Source: Marasmius tenuissimus
Lineage: Eukaryota; Basidiomycota; Agaricomycetes; Agaricales; Marasmiaceae
Direction of reading: 5' to 3'
Length of the DNA: 64,000 bases
NCBI GenBank assembly: GCA_029532415.1
Contig: JAQOTA010000015.1
Coordinates: 434,001-498,000, forward strand
Shown: positions 34,630 to 47,831 of the stretch, in pieces
Layout of the letters: each line of letters begins with the position of its first letter
How positions within the stretch are numbered: the first letter of the stretch is position 1
Translations under genes and position numbers: made by a program
The notes under the pieces: generated by a model
Told to the model about the DNA's origin: nothing
The model's input: only the letters and a program-made list of their open reading frames with translations
The model's database searches: none

Positions 34630-35529
34630 ATAGGGCAGCGTCAGAAAGAGGAAAGTGGAGAGTGTTGCGAGGTGACGTATGTATGTGGCGAAAGAGGTAT
34701 GTTTTCGGTAGTCCTGACGTCGATAGTGTATCGTATGGCGGTAGCGCAGTAGTTTCCACTGAGCAATGACGATGTTGCCTGGATATGTTGGGCACGAGTC
34801 CGGCCGACTTTGGGAATGCGAAATCGGATCCAGCAAAGTTCGTAAAGGTTTGTCGGGTGCAATAAGGGTCATAATGGATAGGGAGGGGCGGGATCCCGTA
34901 TAGACGCGGAGAGGTATTCTCGTGTTCATTCTCGTGTTTCGTGAAAGCGACGGCGAGTATCTGAGTCTTCCTCTGGACATAAGCAAGAACAGATATCAAA
35001 GTTCTTATGCACCAACGTACCTCAACACACGCCCTGCTCTGATTTCGACACATAGGACGACATGGCCAGGGTCCCCCAAATCTTCTAAAGCTCTCCCTCG
35101 TGTTGGAGAGCCTCAGCCTTCAACTTTTCGGTTTCTAGAGCGAGATGAGCCGAGATATGGAGTTTCGTAGACGAATAAAAACCCACGCAGAATGTTGAAC
35201 GATCAATATTCAACAGAAGAGGTTCTCTGCGAGCTGTATAGTGTTCGGGTGCAGGTAAACAAGGGAATCTTCAACGCAAGACACGGCCGTAGGGTTTTCG
35301 TTTCCGATGCGAATGCAACTAGGATGTGACTCTGATAAGACGAAAAAAATCTTTTCAGATGAATGAAGCCCGTGGAAAGGCGAGATCCCAGTAATGGTGG
35401 TGTGGAGGTCAAAAGACCGTGAAGGCGTCCTTTTCAAGCGTGAGAATCCTGAAATAGGTCATGTCGGGTAGAACGGCGAGAATTTGAACGTTGGCATCGA
35501 GTATGTATATGAGTAGAGTTCAGGGTGGT
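34630..35529. other. intergenic, no recognisable gene
   Basis: Minus-strand frames of 70-140 aa overlap each other and carry no motif. It separates the start of the Gly-repeat gene from the end of family copy E. Confidence 0.4.
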
Positions 35530-35735
35530 CGTGGTTTTCAAGCCGGTAAATTTAGCGCCCAAGGCCGCGCCTCTCTTCATACTTCATTTTTCATTTGCTC
35601 CCGCCGACGTTTGAGAGACAGTCTGTTTTCTTCGTTTTCTTGAGAGTAGGTATGATCACTACTAGTATATGTATAGTTACTAGTCCACTATCTAGTTCAA
35701 ATACGGGCGCGATGTCTTTACGTTGATAGACGCTA
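35530..35735. repeat. 3'-flank repeat of copy E, shared with 43041-43240
   Basis: Both places contain gccggtaaatttagcgccc followed, about 90 bp later, by cttcgttttcttgagag and then attgatagaygctag, in the same orientation. The repeat lies just beyond the stop codon of copy E and ends at that stop, so the second site is best read as the 3' flank of a lost family copy. Confidence 0.7.
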
Positions 35736-37760
35736 GAACCCAATAGTCAAAATCTCCGAGTCCTCCGCGACCGTCAACGAGAGCAGAGAAATGACGGACG
35801 GCCAGAAACTGGTAGAATTATTGGTTGTAGTCGTGAATCTTATACATTCTTGAGTTGATTGGGCCGAGATCTCTCGACTAAGAGGATGAGGCGGAGATTC
35901 TGCAAAGGAGGTTAGTTAATAGTGGGCACGTCTACTAGAACGGAATATCTACAAAGCCCACCTTGCTTCACTTCTGGAATCTTTCCTGATGCATGCACGG
36001 GTCGGAAAACATGATGAAAGCCGAGATGTCGAGCGAAATCCGTAGTGGTCGGGTCAAAACCTCGAAGGACTTGATATTGATGTACGAGTTTGTAGCTTGA
36101 ATTGGACCAGGAGAACGCGTTGCAGCCAGCATTGTAAAACCGAAGCTCGATGGGAAGACCAAGTGTGCGGCATTCGTCAGATGAGAGGGCAGATCGACCA
36201 TCTTGTTGAGAAGACCAATAATGTAGAATGGAAGTATTGCCATCGCGCATGTCTAGCGGAGGCGGACGAGTGATGAGGTAAATCGTTTGCTGAAATTGTC
36301 CTTCGGGTTCGACGTGAGGCACAGAGCGGTAGCCTTTCAACCATGCGATAGGTACGGCGAGTTCTAGAACAATGTCAGCAGGTGGGAGGCGATGAGTGAG
36401 ATGGAAACACACCATAACCACTCAAATCCTCCTCCAAGGAAATGCCATGAGCATGAAAGATTCTCCATGCCTGCGGCAGCCAGGCTCTGGGTGCGTTCCG
36501 ACCCGACCACAACGAGATACGGTCGCATACTGCGTCAATCAAGAATCTGAGATTGACATCCGGTAAGGAAGGGACACAGAAACAATCCCACTCGCTAGAA
36601 ACTCGCCTGGTCGACCCATCTTCCAGCAGTTCTCGCCCCGAGAGGCAGTTGTCCCAACTCCTCCAGGTTTGGTTCGTGATAGCGATCGGTGCTTTGCTTA
36701 TAGCCGAAAGGACGGTTGGTTGTCCGATTCCTACAATCGCACGTTTGTTTACCAGAAAATCAATGGCTGTAACGAACGCAAGATCGACCTCCTTCGACTT
36801 GAAACTTGCCAGATAGCGCATTAACACATCTTCCTTGACGAGCTCAGCTGTCAGAGGAGGGTCAACAATTCCGAAACGGCCGTAAAGGAGATGCGGGTCG
36901 GGCCCCACTGGACCGCGGCATAGCATTCCTCTGCCTCCATCCATCCATATCTCTTCCACCTCGCAATCTAGTTTCCTCTATAAGACCGACAGTACGTTAA
37001 CACCGCTTCAGGTTTTTCTTCAGTGACTTACACATAAGCCGTGGAGATACATCTGGCCTAACATTCCCATATTCTTCTTTAAGTGTGCGGCTGGTGTCAA
37101 CTCTGAGATATTCCATCAGCTCGACTCAACCAACATACATGAAATCGCGTACCATTGTAGAGCAGAAGTGACGGAATATCTGACTGGCTGTGACCATAAA
37201 CTTGCGCCCCATTTGAGGTTCTAAATCGACCTGAGAATCCGCGGAACCGAATTTTAAGGCAGGTTCAACGTACAGTTCTCTCGATAGTATCCAAAAATCG
37301 TCTTGAAAAGCCTTTGAAACGACAGTTGTAGCACCCCTTGAATATGAGATGACCGGTTGATAACGCACTTTCCGTCTATCAGGCCCGCTGTACTGCACGA
37401 CCGTAAACACCATGCCCGGTTCATTCAGCACTCTGGCTGCACAAATGGTCCTGTCAGCCCGATTCGGTCGAGCGCCTTGGTCCTGATCATTCCACCATCG
37501 CGGATATCGGTAGCATCCAATGTTCTTCAGCTTGTAGATCGCGCCTCGTTTCACGCAATAAAACTATAGTTTCATGGTTGAGATCGGAAAATATCGTTCA
37601 GACACACAGCTTCACCTACCTCGTCAAACACAGTGCGTTGCCTCTCTCGTCTTCGAATAATTTGATTGGTGTTTATGTGGGTGTGCTGGTCTCCTGCGAC
37701 ATGGCTGAAATGGCCCCCCGTAACGGTACAGTCCCGGCTATTTTGAAAGAAACTGGACAT
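35733..37760 (-). CDS. lineage-expanded family protein, copy E (function unknown)
   Basis: Intact minus-strand member, the most diverged of the copies. Exon 1 reads MSSFFQNSRDCTVTGGHF then VAGDQHTHINTNQI; exon 2 has KRGAIYKLKNIGCYRYPRWW and VFTVVQYSGPDRRK. It continues with QVYGHSQSDIPSLLLYN, the central EEIWMDGGRGMLCRGPVGP (36580-36959), WLPQAWRIFHAHGISL, IYLITRPPPLD, LHYWSSQQDG and YQVLRGFDPTTTDFARHLG, and ends DSEILTIGF. All splice sites are GT-AG, including the last intron (AAG then GTGGGC), where A, B and C have GC. The CT-rich promoter box of the other copies is not evident; its upstream sequence is different. It is flanked by the Gly-repeat gene and the calpain gene. Confidence 0.82.
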
Positions 37761-37799
37761 GAGAGTCGCGTAAACAGCACTGAGCTTTGCAAAGAAAAG

Positions 37800-38335
37800 C
37801 TGTAGAAAGGGTGATCATATAGTGGGGTAAGCACAGGTCAGATACATTGCACGCGCCCTTCCCGGTTTGATTTAAGAGTGCAAGATACGACGGCTGCGCC
37901 CATGACACACTTGATGCAAGAATCGGCAAGTGAGAATGAGGAGCCAGCAAGCTGAATGCTAAGGCATAGAGAAAGTAGTGAAAGCGATATGCATACGGCG
38001 AGAGGGAGGTATGTGCTGGTGGTTGAAGGGACAACAAGGCAATGATGCCCATATCATTATGCCATATGGGACGGCGTCCGGTTCTTCGAACTCCCACGCA
38101 GCCACCACTGCATTGGTCGTCCGATCCCACTTGAAATCCTGCCTCATTATTCTCAATACCGACCTAACCTCAAAACCGTCCAGTTTCTGGCTTTCGCGCA
38201 TTAGAAATGAGTACGATATAATCTGACATACAGAATTATGAGAGCAAAGTGATTTTCTACAGTGAAGCCAGCATCAATCGATGGGCAACTAATTAAGGTT
38301 GATTAATCTATAAACCACTCTTCACCTCCTCTTTC
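37800..38335. other. intergenic between copy E and the calpain gene
   Basis: It contains the copy E upstream region and the calpain 3' end; no additional gene was recognised. A 130-codon minus-strand frame overlaps the copy E start but lacks any motif. Confidence 0.4.
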
Positions 38336-38341
38336 CCATTT

Positions 38342-41086
38342 TCAAAGCCAGTCTTGCAAGAACCGCCAACCGACCTCCATCTCGTGTCTCAGCTGCCCAT
38401 TGATAACAACCGGGGCTTCTTTGTTCGTATATACCCGCAGTCCGAGGAAAATTGAATTCTCTTCGGACACGGCGACTACCCTCGGATAAGCGTCCTCCTC
38501 CTCCTCCTCGACTTCTGAACCGGACTTTAGTGTCGCGGGGATAACATTGACACTGAACTCAGCATCAACTACAGGCTCCATTGTATCCGTAGTCTCGCCA
38601 GGCTCAGTTCCCGTTTCCTCCGTGGAGGTCTCGGTGCCCCTCTCTGTAAGCGTCGTCGTTATAGCTTTGCGTCTGGTTTCTTCTTCTGCCTTCTTAGCTT
38701 TAGTTGCTATTTCTCCCGCTTGGTACTGTGCCCTCGCTAATTCGAGAGCCTTATTCTCGAGCTCCGAGAGATCCTGGCCGGCGAGTATGTCCAGGGGCAT
38801 CGGCAGGTTAATATCCTCGAGACTGAAGGTGAGAGTTAGCGTCGTTTCTCAAGTGTAACGAGGTTCATGAGCCAACACACTTGACTGTGAAGTCTACCAG
38901 ATGCGATCAGAGGGGTAGCAGAGGCCGAATAGGCAAGGAATGACTCACTGGAAGCGATTGATCTACTTTTTGCCCTTTCAGTTAGCACTCTAGATAGAGC
39001 TCGCTTATCCCAGTTTGCGGCCTTGTAAAAATAATAGTTCTGGAAGAATGTCACGACGTCAATCTATGTTCTGTGACCAAAATGACGATTGCTCACGCAC
39101 TTCTGGCCTATCGGACCTGATTCGTCTATCCAGCCGCACCTAAATTGCACCGGAAACGTTCGAATCATGTAGACGAGGGGAGAAAGAGAAACAGACTCAC
39201 ATGAACGATATAATCGCCCGCCTCCAGATATACTTCGAGGTTGACGCTTCGACTGTACAATCTCGAGGCGGAGGACTCGGCGATATGTCCGGCTTCACTC
39301 TTCTTGTAGAGAACAAAGTCGAATGTCCAATGACATCGGCCAGAGATCTCGTCAAAGTACCTCTCATCCAATTGCGAAAGCACGATGACAGCGCTCGAGG
39401 ATTTGGGTAGAGAGAAAGCGACTGTCGCAGCGAACATTAGTCTACACTTTACAGGACGACAATGGGAGTGAATAGATACTCACAAGAAACGTCGCCGTAC
39501 GACCACGCGCAGGGCAAGGGTCTCGCAGTGACATGGAGCCACTGGGACGACATCACCCACCTCGAATCGAAAAGAATGGTCCGGTCAATCTGATCCCAGC
39601 AGTCTAAGAAATCTTTGTCTATGAATTTGTTTGAGCATCGCGTGATTTAAGTGGATAGATCGAGGGAAAGTGGAGGAAAGTACCGACATTCCATGATGAA
39701 TTGACCATCCTCCCCAAAAACATGGCCTAATGCTGGGAGCGCTTCGAGCCACTCCGGTGTCCACTCCTTTGAGCCGTCCGACCAGGGTCCCGTCCACTCA
39801 GATCCACCCCATGGGTTTCGGATGATAACGAAGCGCTTTCCTTTGTGCTCAACAGCCCGTAGAACCGAATACGCGTGATTCCCGATGAGTCCACTAATTT
39901 TCGCATCATGACCTCCACTCCGCGTGGTACTGAGTGTTCGGTATGCACACCCGAAAAGCCTGTCAACGTTGGCTTTGCATAGTTCGTCTCTCCAAAACCT
40001 GTTCACGTCAAAGATATCCTACACATGAACGTCAGCACTATGCACACAAAATGAGTTGTGACGAGCCCCCTACATTGGTGGGTATGAAGGTCGAGACACC
40101 TCTGGAGCCACATTAGGTTTGGGACGAAGGTTATGCTTGAAGAACGAGCTCACCCAGTCAGGTCTTCAATAGCCTCACACTCTTCGCCTCCAGATAGAGA
40201 ACCATAGCTTCCGTGAAGTTTCGCATACGCCTTCTCGATCAGCGGGACCCAAGTCTCACCATCGGTGCCTGACTTGGCAAAGTACAAACCTTTTCCGCTC
40301 TTTCGAGCATCAGAGTTGTACTTCTCCTTGTTGTGATGATAGAGATGTTGCTCGGCGTAGCTGAGTTCCTCGAATTTTGGGATGCTGGTGAATAAGAAAC
40401 TGGTTGAAGGTCAGCTTTAGATCTTGGGTTCAAATAGAGGCCGAGGATTCGCGTACTCATCAATGATCACATTGACCCAGGAACCATCCCTAAAAAAGAC
40501 AAATCCGTAGACACCGATCTGCTCATCACGCTGATACATAGGCGCCGTCAGGAACGCGTTGATTCTGAAACCGATTGCGGACTCACTGCAACGCAGAACT
40601 TCTCTACGAGTCCCTCGGAGGTTGACATCGTCGCCAGAGCGGAGACGAACCAGCAATCACCGATGGCACCTTGGACTATATCGTTAGAGTCGGCTCCATC
40701 CACGAAGAACTGGGGGTTTTCGAAGATTTCGGTTATACGCTGTACGCCCGATGGTCTGTAGGAGTTTGCTGAATCGCTGGTGCCGAGCCCGTGTAGGCAA
40801 CGGTTACGGTCGTTTTCTAGGTCAAACTCATGATCTCTGTGGACATAGGTTAGACCAATCCAGAGGCCAGTTGCAAGTCCCACCTAAATCGTCGGTTACG
40901 GGACCTGCATTCCGCTCCGATGCGTGCTACTTTCTCTTTGCATTCTTCCAAGGCCTTCTCCAGCTCCCCAGTGACCAACAAGCCCGCTTTTTCGGGCTGC
41001 TGGGCAAATGATGCTTGGTCTGGAGCAGGAGATGCGGGGCCGATGCTCGGAGCTGCATTGCCCTTGAAGAGATTGAAGAAAGCCAT
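38342..41086 (-). CDS. calpain-type cysteine protease (C2 family)
   Basis: Ten or more exons, roughly 700-800 aa, starting [17 protein letters not shown]. The catalytic residues are all present: Cys in [15 protein letters not shown] (codon 40653-40655), His in [11 protein letters not shown] (39875-39877) and Asn in [11 protein letters not shown] (39815-39817). Further family marks are [57 protein letters not shown] and a C-terminal beta-sandwich region ([21 protein letters not shown]). The last exon holds an acidic, Thr/Glu-rich insert and ends with [20 protein letters not shown]. There is no EF-hand domain, so this is a fungal non-classical calpain, presumably cytosolic and calcium-regulated (inference from the family). 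The gene looks intact. Confidence 0.92.
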
Positions 41087-41099
41087 GAAGGTTGTCGTT

Positions 41100-43040
41100 G
41101 ATATGCAGTTGCGGGATTGGTTCCCCCTCTTAAGTACTGTCCTTAGCGCCTGATAGGGCTCTAAATCAACACGGCAAAGGTTGGCGCTACGCTCGTGCTA
41201 AATTCCAGACTAGGGACTCGGGAGACATGCTAGATTGTATTCAATGGCACCTTGATACATCACATCCTCAGGCCACCCTGCAGGAATCGGCGAAGAGATT
41301 TCAGTTTTGTTATACCGATCAATTGGTGTACAGGAACTACTCGCCTGGAGCAAAGAAAGAAAAAAGAACATGATGAATTCGAACAAGGGATCACCCATTA
41401 AAAGATAGTAGTCTGGTCTGACTGATCTACCCGCAGAGTTGATCTGGGGCCTGTCGGCAGTAGTTCCGAGCGCAATCCTATTATTTCTTCATGAGTCGTA
41501 ACATAAACATACAGTCAGTAGATCACACGTTTGGAGGCCGTTTATCCACAAACGAATAGAGCTGTCTATCCCTCAACTGACTGAATGAAGTATCTTGAAC
41601 ACCAACACTTCTCATCGGCGGCTGTCGCCAATTTCGCAAGGTCAAAGCACGGATCCGGAAGTGGAGCAAAGCGTAGTCTCCACAAGAGTATCGCGTGGGG
41701 CTTTGAGCACCGAGGAACGGCGTTGAGCTTTGGATTTTATCCACGGATGGAGTTGTACCGAAAAAAAGCAGGGAGGGTGTATCGGTTGTGGCTGCGGTAG
41801 ACAGTTGGGATGATCCCGTCAGGAAAGATCGGGAAAGCTTGACACCTCTTCCCACGTTCTTATTCCTCATTTTTTCCCACATGTCGATCGAAACAGCATC
41901 AGAGATCCAGAAGTTTGGCGACACGAAGTAGCGAGAACTGACTGCACCAACAACGGTATTGTATTGCGGAGGTAAGCCCTTTGCGATACTGTAGGAACCT
42001 ACGAGAGAGGATCACGAATGGTACAAGCAAAGATAGAAGTGAGAATGTGGAAAGAACTGTCATCGTTCCTCAAGAGTTATAACCCTGCATGAGTTGCAAC
42101 CTGCCCACCATCATTGTCGCGTGTCCGCCGCCGACCCCGGTGGCACCAGCGGGAAGTAACCATCTTCGTGTGAAGTTTTAGAAAGATATATGAAGTGAAA
42201 ACGCACAAATCTAGTTCCGTCAAGAATAGCTTGTAATGGTGGATGAGTCGACAACTGTATAGAGGGACGGAGTAGCTGCGGACCATCACAACACTCTTGT
42301 TGTCGCAATCCCGCTATCCTATTGAAGCCATGGGAGGGAGGGAAGTTGAAACACGGTTTGATTCTGTTCTTCGCGATAGTGAGAGATGGTGATAGAACTT
42401 GTCAGTGATCCAGTCCCGTCCGTCGCCTTGGTTCCCAGTGTCCAGCGTTAGGTCAAACTGACCTCTAATCATATAAAAATCACGATGTCCGGGTCATTCT
42501 ATATCGATGATAATGGCGAAACAAACACGACCAGAAACCCTGTGTCATGCACTGGCTGTCAAGGCTAATTGAAGCCATACTCACGGGTTCGATGAGCTGC
42601 CAGTAAGGATTGGGAGGACATTACCTTGGGTTCTTCGGCAATCGCTTAAAGCAGGCATAAATGAAGGTTATACTAATCAAAAAATCAAACCTAGCCTGAC
42701 GGAAATCAGGCCATGCTGACCTTGAACCTCTCGGAACCAACTTGATCGTTCGTTGGTCAGAAACCTGTTCATCCTGTCCAAGAACACGAGTGAACTCGAG
42801 CGTAAATCTCTGATCTGTACGTCTTCAGAACCAAGCTCGGAAAGTCCAGGCGCAATGACGTCGGAATATGCAAGAAACTCGACCGTTCAAGCCGGTCAGT
42901 TGGAAGAATGCAGCACATTTTCCTAGAGACTCCTACTGGAATGGTTTCTTTGCCACTGCTCAGATAACCACTGGGTGGTATAGTTAACTTGTCACGCTGC
43001 AGAACTCTGTCATCGTCAGGTAGGGACATGCTTCAGGTCT
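41100..43040. other. no confident gene; ORF of 133 codons at 41523-41924 (-)
   Basis: The longest frame (41523-41924, minus) has no recognised motif; an upstream frame would supply a hydrophobic start, but the two cannot be joined with a normal intron. A small frame at 41210-41398 (minus) starts with a hydrophobic run (FIMFFFLSLLQASSSC) that could be a signal peptide of a tiny secreted protein; this is weak. Confidence 0.25.
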
Positions 43041-43330
43041 GGTGGTTTTCATCGAAGCCGGTAAATTTAGCGCCCGAGGTCCCTCTTCTGGACTTGCGTA
43101 TTCAACGTCAACTTTTGCCTCTGCTGTTCTCTTCGTTTTCTTGAGAGCAGGTATGCTCATTACTGTACATGTGTAGTTTATAGACTATTATCTGTTCCAA
43201 ATACATGTTCAATGTTCTCACATTGATAGATGCTAGAGCCCCGGCCCAACAGAAATCAGAACATGGGAAATTCAGAATACTCAAGAATCCACTTTCCCCA
43301 TCACCGAGTCACCGAGCCTCCAGTACACCC
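43041..43330 (-). pseudogene. relic 3' end of a lost family copy
   Basis: 43041-43240 matches the flank beyond the copy E stop (35530-35735). Reading minus from 43290 across the boundary gives sequence resembling the last codons of copy E (ATTTCTGTTGGG then CTCTAG, compare ATTTTGACTATTGGGTTCTAG). No upstream exon was found, so only the last tens of codons plus flank remain. The Harbinger element starts to its right. Confidence 0.5.
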
Positions 43331-43930
43331 AGATCTTGCCACCCGGAAGATGCTTTATGGCGCACACGTCCAGCGGATACACTCGGCACAGACGTATTGA
43401 CGCTAATCAACGCTAGGTTCTCTCAAAACCACTACCATCACTGGCAGTGAGTGAAAGGTTTTCTGGCTATCTTCGATGCCGGAAGCTTGCGTCAGCGTTA
43501 CAAATTACAATTGATGTATGTCACCAGTCTCTAGTTGCATATCGTGAAGTCTCATACACGTGGATTCCACTGCGGCGGACGTTGGTTTAATGTTCAACGT
43601 TCTTGAACGTTTAGGCTGGAGTCAATTGAAGGTCTCGAAGCATTTGGTGAGACAAACATTGGAGAGGCGTTGTTGGCGCTAGGTATGCTGTACGAATTTC
43701 AGTGTTCAAGATAGTCTTCCAGAGCATTTCTGGGACAGAACGATTACCTCCAGGAGGCGGGGAATACTCCAGGGCACCGACGTTTCTGGCGGTTTGCGAA
43801 GAAGACTAGGAACTGATGCTGGATCACAAAGAGTCTGAGATGCTGGCCTTGTGGTGGTGTTGGTAGGGAGATATGTTGCTCTGCAACCAGTTCTACAGCT
43901 CGTTGTGCTAACGGACCTCTTTTACCGTAG

Positions 43931-45535
43931 ATCTCTGGAGCAACTACTGACCCACGAAAAAATAAATCGACAGACTCTGCAAAGCCTGAAGGAGGAAAAA
44001 TACAGTCGGTAGCCGTGCAGTAAGTATGCAGGTTCCTTTCAGATTAGCTCAATTTGACTTACCATTGTTGTTGTCGTATAGATGGGAGAAGGAAAAAGAC
44101 TTGTCGACGCGATTGGTTGCCTTGATCACGGAAAACAAGGAGATCAGACGAAACCTTTACCCCGGTCCTAATGAAACCAACCTGTTGACTGCCAAAGGAG
44201 GAGGGACCGCAAAAACGGACTACTACTGGCAGCTCGCGCTTGGTCTATTCAAAGATCATCCGGTGTATGGACCACAGATTGTGCAGGCTATTGCGGGTGG
44301 AAAAGGTCGGGGAAAGTGGGAGGACAAGATAAAAAACAGATTGGACAAGTGAGTTTGTTGTTGCTCACTTCTGTTTTCATGACTGAAGTCGGGCTCACGT
44401 TCTTATAAACAGGATGGCATTGATTTGTCGGGACTGCATCAAGGATATGGGAGAGACGGGGGCTGGTATTGAGCGGGAGGACCAGATTGATATGTCACTG
44501 GACAACGAGTTCACGAATATGTGGAGTGAGTGCCGGCAAATATTGAGCTCATGATCAAAAACTTACTGAAAACCCTTTCTAGCCGTCTGCAGAGCCAAAT
44601 GCCCATACTTCTTTGAGATGCGTGCACTCATTGGTCAGAGACCAAACATCACTCCAGTAGGGGTTGGGAATAGCACGACAGACTTGGACCTCAGTGTTGC
44701 GGGCGCACCTGTCGAGAACAAGGATGTCATTGATGTCGGTTCAGATGTTGAGGCTGTGTCGCCGAGAACAAGTTCACCTTCCATTCGCCCTCGCTCTACA
44801 TCCCCATCAGATGTTGCATCTAGAGCTCAGAGTCCCTCACCGCTGGATACCGACAGCGAGGACAGCCTACCTGAAATAATTTCAGTCACCAAGCGAGCCA
44901 AAATGAAGCCTCCAAAGTGTAGCCGTGATGATGTTCCCGTATCTGCCGCCCTGGCCACCAAAAAACACAAAACTTTGAACTCGTCTTCTGTTGCCGCCTC
45001 GAAAACCTTGAACAAGGTAGTGCCGAAGAAGTTCAAGGGCATGGGAGATTTTGCTGATGCTGCACAGTCTATTGAAGAGAGCCATAAGAGAGAATTGGAG
45101 TTGGCAAAGGTGAAGGTGGACAGGGATGCACAGGTCAAGCTCGCACGGGAGAAAACAAAGATGAAGGAGATGGAGCTAAAGTTCAAGTTGAAGCAGGAAA
45201 AGATGGCGTTGAGGAGCAAGCAGCAGGAGGAGCAAAACAAGATGATGCTCCGGATGATGGAGCTCAAGTACCCTTAGCACCAGCCTGGACAGGGACAGGG
45301 ACAGCAGTCGTTGGGACCCGGTGCCAGGAGCATGGGAACTTTCCCACAGCCCAGTCACCCCCAAGGGTTTTCGACTAATCCCTTCATGGGAGGGATCACA
45401 GAGGGAGATCAATCATGGAACGTGGGTGGAAGTGCAGAGGTTAGTCAATCATGGGACATGGGTGGGAATGCGGATACCAGTCAATCATATGATATCTCTT
45501 CTGATGAGACTCGTGAAGATCACTTTGATATTTGA
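43931..45535 (+). pseudogene. Harbinger-associated Myb/SANT-like protein, one premature stop
   Basis: Exons at 43931-44019, 44082-44348, 44414-44525 and 44583 onward join in frame. They give WEKEKDLSTRLVALI, NEIRR-like text, GGGTAKTDYYWQLALGLFKDHP, DCIKDMGETGAGIEREDQIDMS, a Ser/Pro-rich linker, then a highly charged coiled-coil (ELELAKVKVDRDAQVKLARE and MKEMELKFKLKQEKMALRSK). A TAG at 45275-45277 stops the coiled-coil protein, but the same frame continues (HQPGQGQGQQSLGPG, three related QSWxxGG units) to a stop at 45535. CAG to TAG is the simplest explanation; alternatively the shorter product is genuine. The start exon is not resolved. In Harbinger elements this protein helps bring the transposase to the nucleus and DNA (family knowledge). 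Confidence 0.78.
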
Positions 45536-45615
45536 TTGATATGATATGATAGTTTTGCACGACTTTTCTTGGCGCTGTATATACATATCAATCATGTATA
45601 TCATATATCTGATGC

Positions 45616-47260
45616 TCAAACCTTTCGGCGTTGTTGATTTCCCCGCAACACCTTATAATTCAGCAAATCTTGCTTGAGATTGTTTTGTCGCTGCCACCCA
45701 GCTTCCAAACCAGGCCTTTGGCGGTCAGATCCCGATGGCGTTGTACGTTGTCGCTGCTGAGCAGCCTTCTCTGCCTCGCTATCGCTCTCAAGTCCAAAGA
45801 TCTCCCTGAGATCATCCAAGTCCTCGTTCTCTTCCTTCTCACACATCATCGCGAATGCATGAACACAAATACAACAAACAATTCAACAAAGTGCGAACTT
45901 GTGGGAACGAGGATCCTTGATCAGTAGTGGCAGTCCTTTCAGGGACTGTAGATGACCCTTCAGAAAGCCAATCGTATGCTCTGAACGGATCCGAACCATC
46001 GATACATGGTTATTGAATGTGGTGTTTTCGGGAATCTCATGTTCTGGCTTTTTGAATGGAGCAACGAGCCATTCCTGGAGCTGACAAGGGTATGAGCGGG
46101 CGTCACAATTTCCAATCAAATATACACGTACTGGATAAGCTGAGTCGCCAAATATGTACTCCTCTTCATTGAGGTCAAGATATTTCTCCGGGTACTGAGC
46201 AAAGTCGGTGTCCTCCCAAGCACTCGCGTCATGGGTGCTGCCAACATGACCGATCCCGTACTTGATAATCCGCAAGTCGGGCATATTCACGATCTATTAC
46301 TGGTATAAATAGATGAGACAGGTGGACCTGGGTAGAACAATGCACCTGGACATTGAGAGAGTAATGCCCCTTGCGATCATAATAGCTCTGTCCATACCAG
46401 TTGGGGCGAAATGCCAGGGGAATCAAAGTACCGTCAACCATACACCACCCATTCCTCCACGCTGGGCAACAGCGGCTCTCTACCCACTCCTTGGCTTTCT
46501 CCTTCTCCTCCTCCGTTGGTTGACACACCACCTCATCCCGGAAATCCTTTCGGAGGAGTGCTGTCATGGCACGTCGAGTCGCGAGAAGAATGGTACCCTT
46601 CGCATAACCAGACCAACTGGCAACCTCATTCAAGCTTGCACTGTTCCCATAATGGCCAAGACGATAGAGAAGTATGGCCAGCTGATGGTGTCGGGGCATC
46701 TGCTCGTTGCCTGACTGGTTGTGGAAGACGGGGTCATTTTTGATTCGATGGTATAACCGCCAAAATGTGGTTGGTGAGACACAAAGCACGGTCCGGAAAA
46801 GGTCGGGTCTGGAAGCACTCCATATCTGAAGAACGTGTCGAAGATTGCCTTCAGGCCGCGAGTATTGATTTTGAGGTGCAATGTAGCGTGTGCGGTAGAG
46901 CTCATTGATGGTTTTGATCACCTCCACAACCCTCTGGTACAAGACTTGGCTCTCTGTTGAAAACACTGGACCATCAATGGAGTCACTTTCCAGCTCATCA
47001 TCACCTTCTGTTCCCGAGTCATACAAGTCTGAGCATGAGCTGGTATCTGACTCAATGTCCGCCATAGTACCATCGTCCTCCATCTGCATCTCAATGTTCA
47101 TCTCAACATTCATTTGACCATACTCCAAAATGCCCTCCATAACCTCAAAAGTTCTTTCCACCATCTCCATTTGATCGTCCAAGTCCATCTCGCTGTCTGA
47201 AGAAGACCATGTATCCGAACCGCTGAACGAAAATTCCGATGTCTGATTGAGACCATCCAT
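45616..47260 (-). pseudogene. PIF/Harbinger DDE transposase, one premature stop
   Basis: The likely ATG is at 47260 (MDGLNQ); the open frame upstream to 47332 starts without an ATG. An acidic N-terminus is followed by a helix-turn-helix region (SPTTFWRLYHRI, LNEVASWSGYAKGTILLATR) and the DDE domain: first Asp in CMVDGTLIPLAFRPNWYG, second Asp in YIFGDSAYPV, Glu in VRIRSEHTIGFLKG. One intron (about 46285-46345) joins YSLNVQ to IVNMPDLRIIKYGIGHVGSTH. A TGA at 45883-45885 lies where relatives have Trp (FALC, stop, IVCC); the frame then continues through HAFAMMCEKEENEDLDD to a stop at 45616. TGG to TGA is a G-to-A change on the coding strand, that is C to T on the other strand. The catalytic core is otherwise complete. 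Confidence 0.88.
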
Positions 47261-47451
47261 GGCGGAGGTTGACGTTGATGTACTATCCAACTCAGATATT
47301 GTGAGGCCATCTATCACAAATCCACTACTCACCTGTTCAGATGTGGTTTTGATGATAAGGGAATAACTGATGTGAATGCAGAGAGCAGAGGAGATGTTGT
47401 CAAAGGACAGAAGACGTTCTTTAGTCTGAGGTTTATGCCTCAGACAATCTA

Positions 47452-47463
47452 GCTTATATACAT
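47452..47463 (-). promoter_or_regulatory. TATA box of the Harbinger transposase
   Basis: The coding strand reads catgtatataagctag about 200 bp before the likely start codon. It is followed by a small hairpin (gtctgagg / cctcagac, 47424-47445), which falls in the presumed leader. Confidence 0.45.
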
Positions 47464-47831
47464 GGATTCTACAGGACCCCAGACACTATCTAAGACCTAT
47501 GATACCTAAGCTGACTGATGCACTCGTCATGATGAGTCTACTATGAGTCGCGATGGTGCAATCAAGGTGTAAGTATGAGTCGAGTGAGTCATAAGAGTCA
47601 ACTCAAGTGTTCGAGCTGTCCACACAGCACATGACTCGCCGTAGTCATGATGTGGCAGATCTAGACCTATGCGTATTCCCTTTAGTTACAGATCTATCTA
47701 GATGAGTCCAGACTGAATCTATAGAACAAGAGATCAGATATCTACTGATAAGATGTTGGATTGGATCGAATGATATGATAACCACATGGCACAGATAAGA
47801 TATAGGGAGATTAGATGTAGAGAGAGAAAAT

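Noticed and set aside
44827..45267. 146-codon minus-strand frame in the Harbinger element
   Set aside because: It is antisense to the coiled-coil exon of the Myb-like gene, which continues an established spliced frame.
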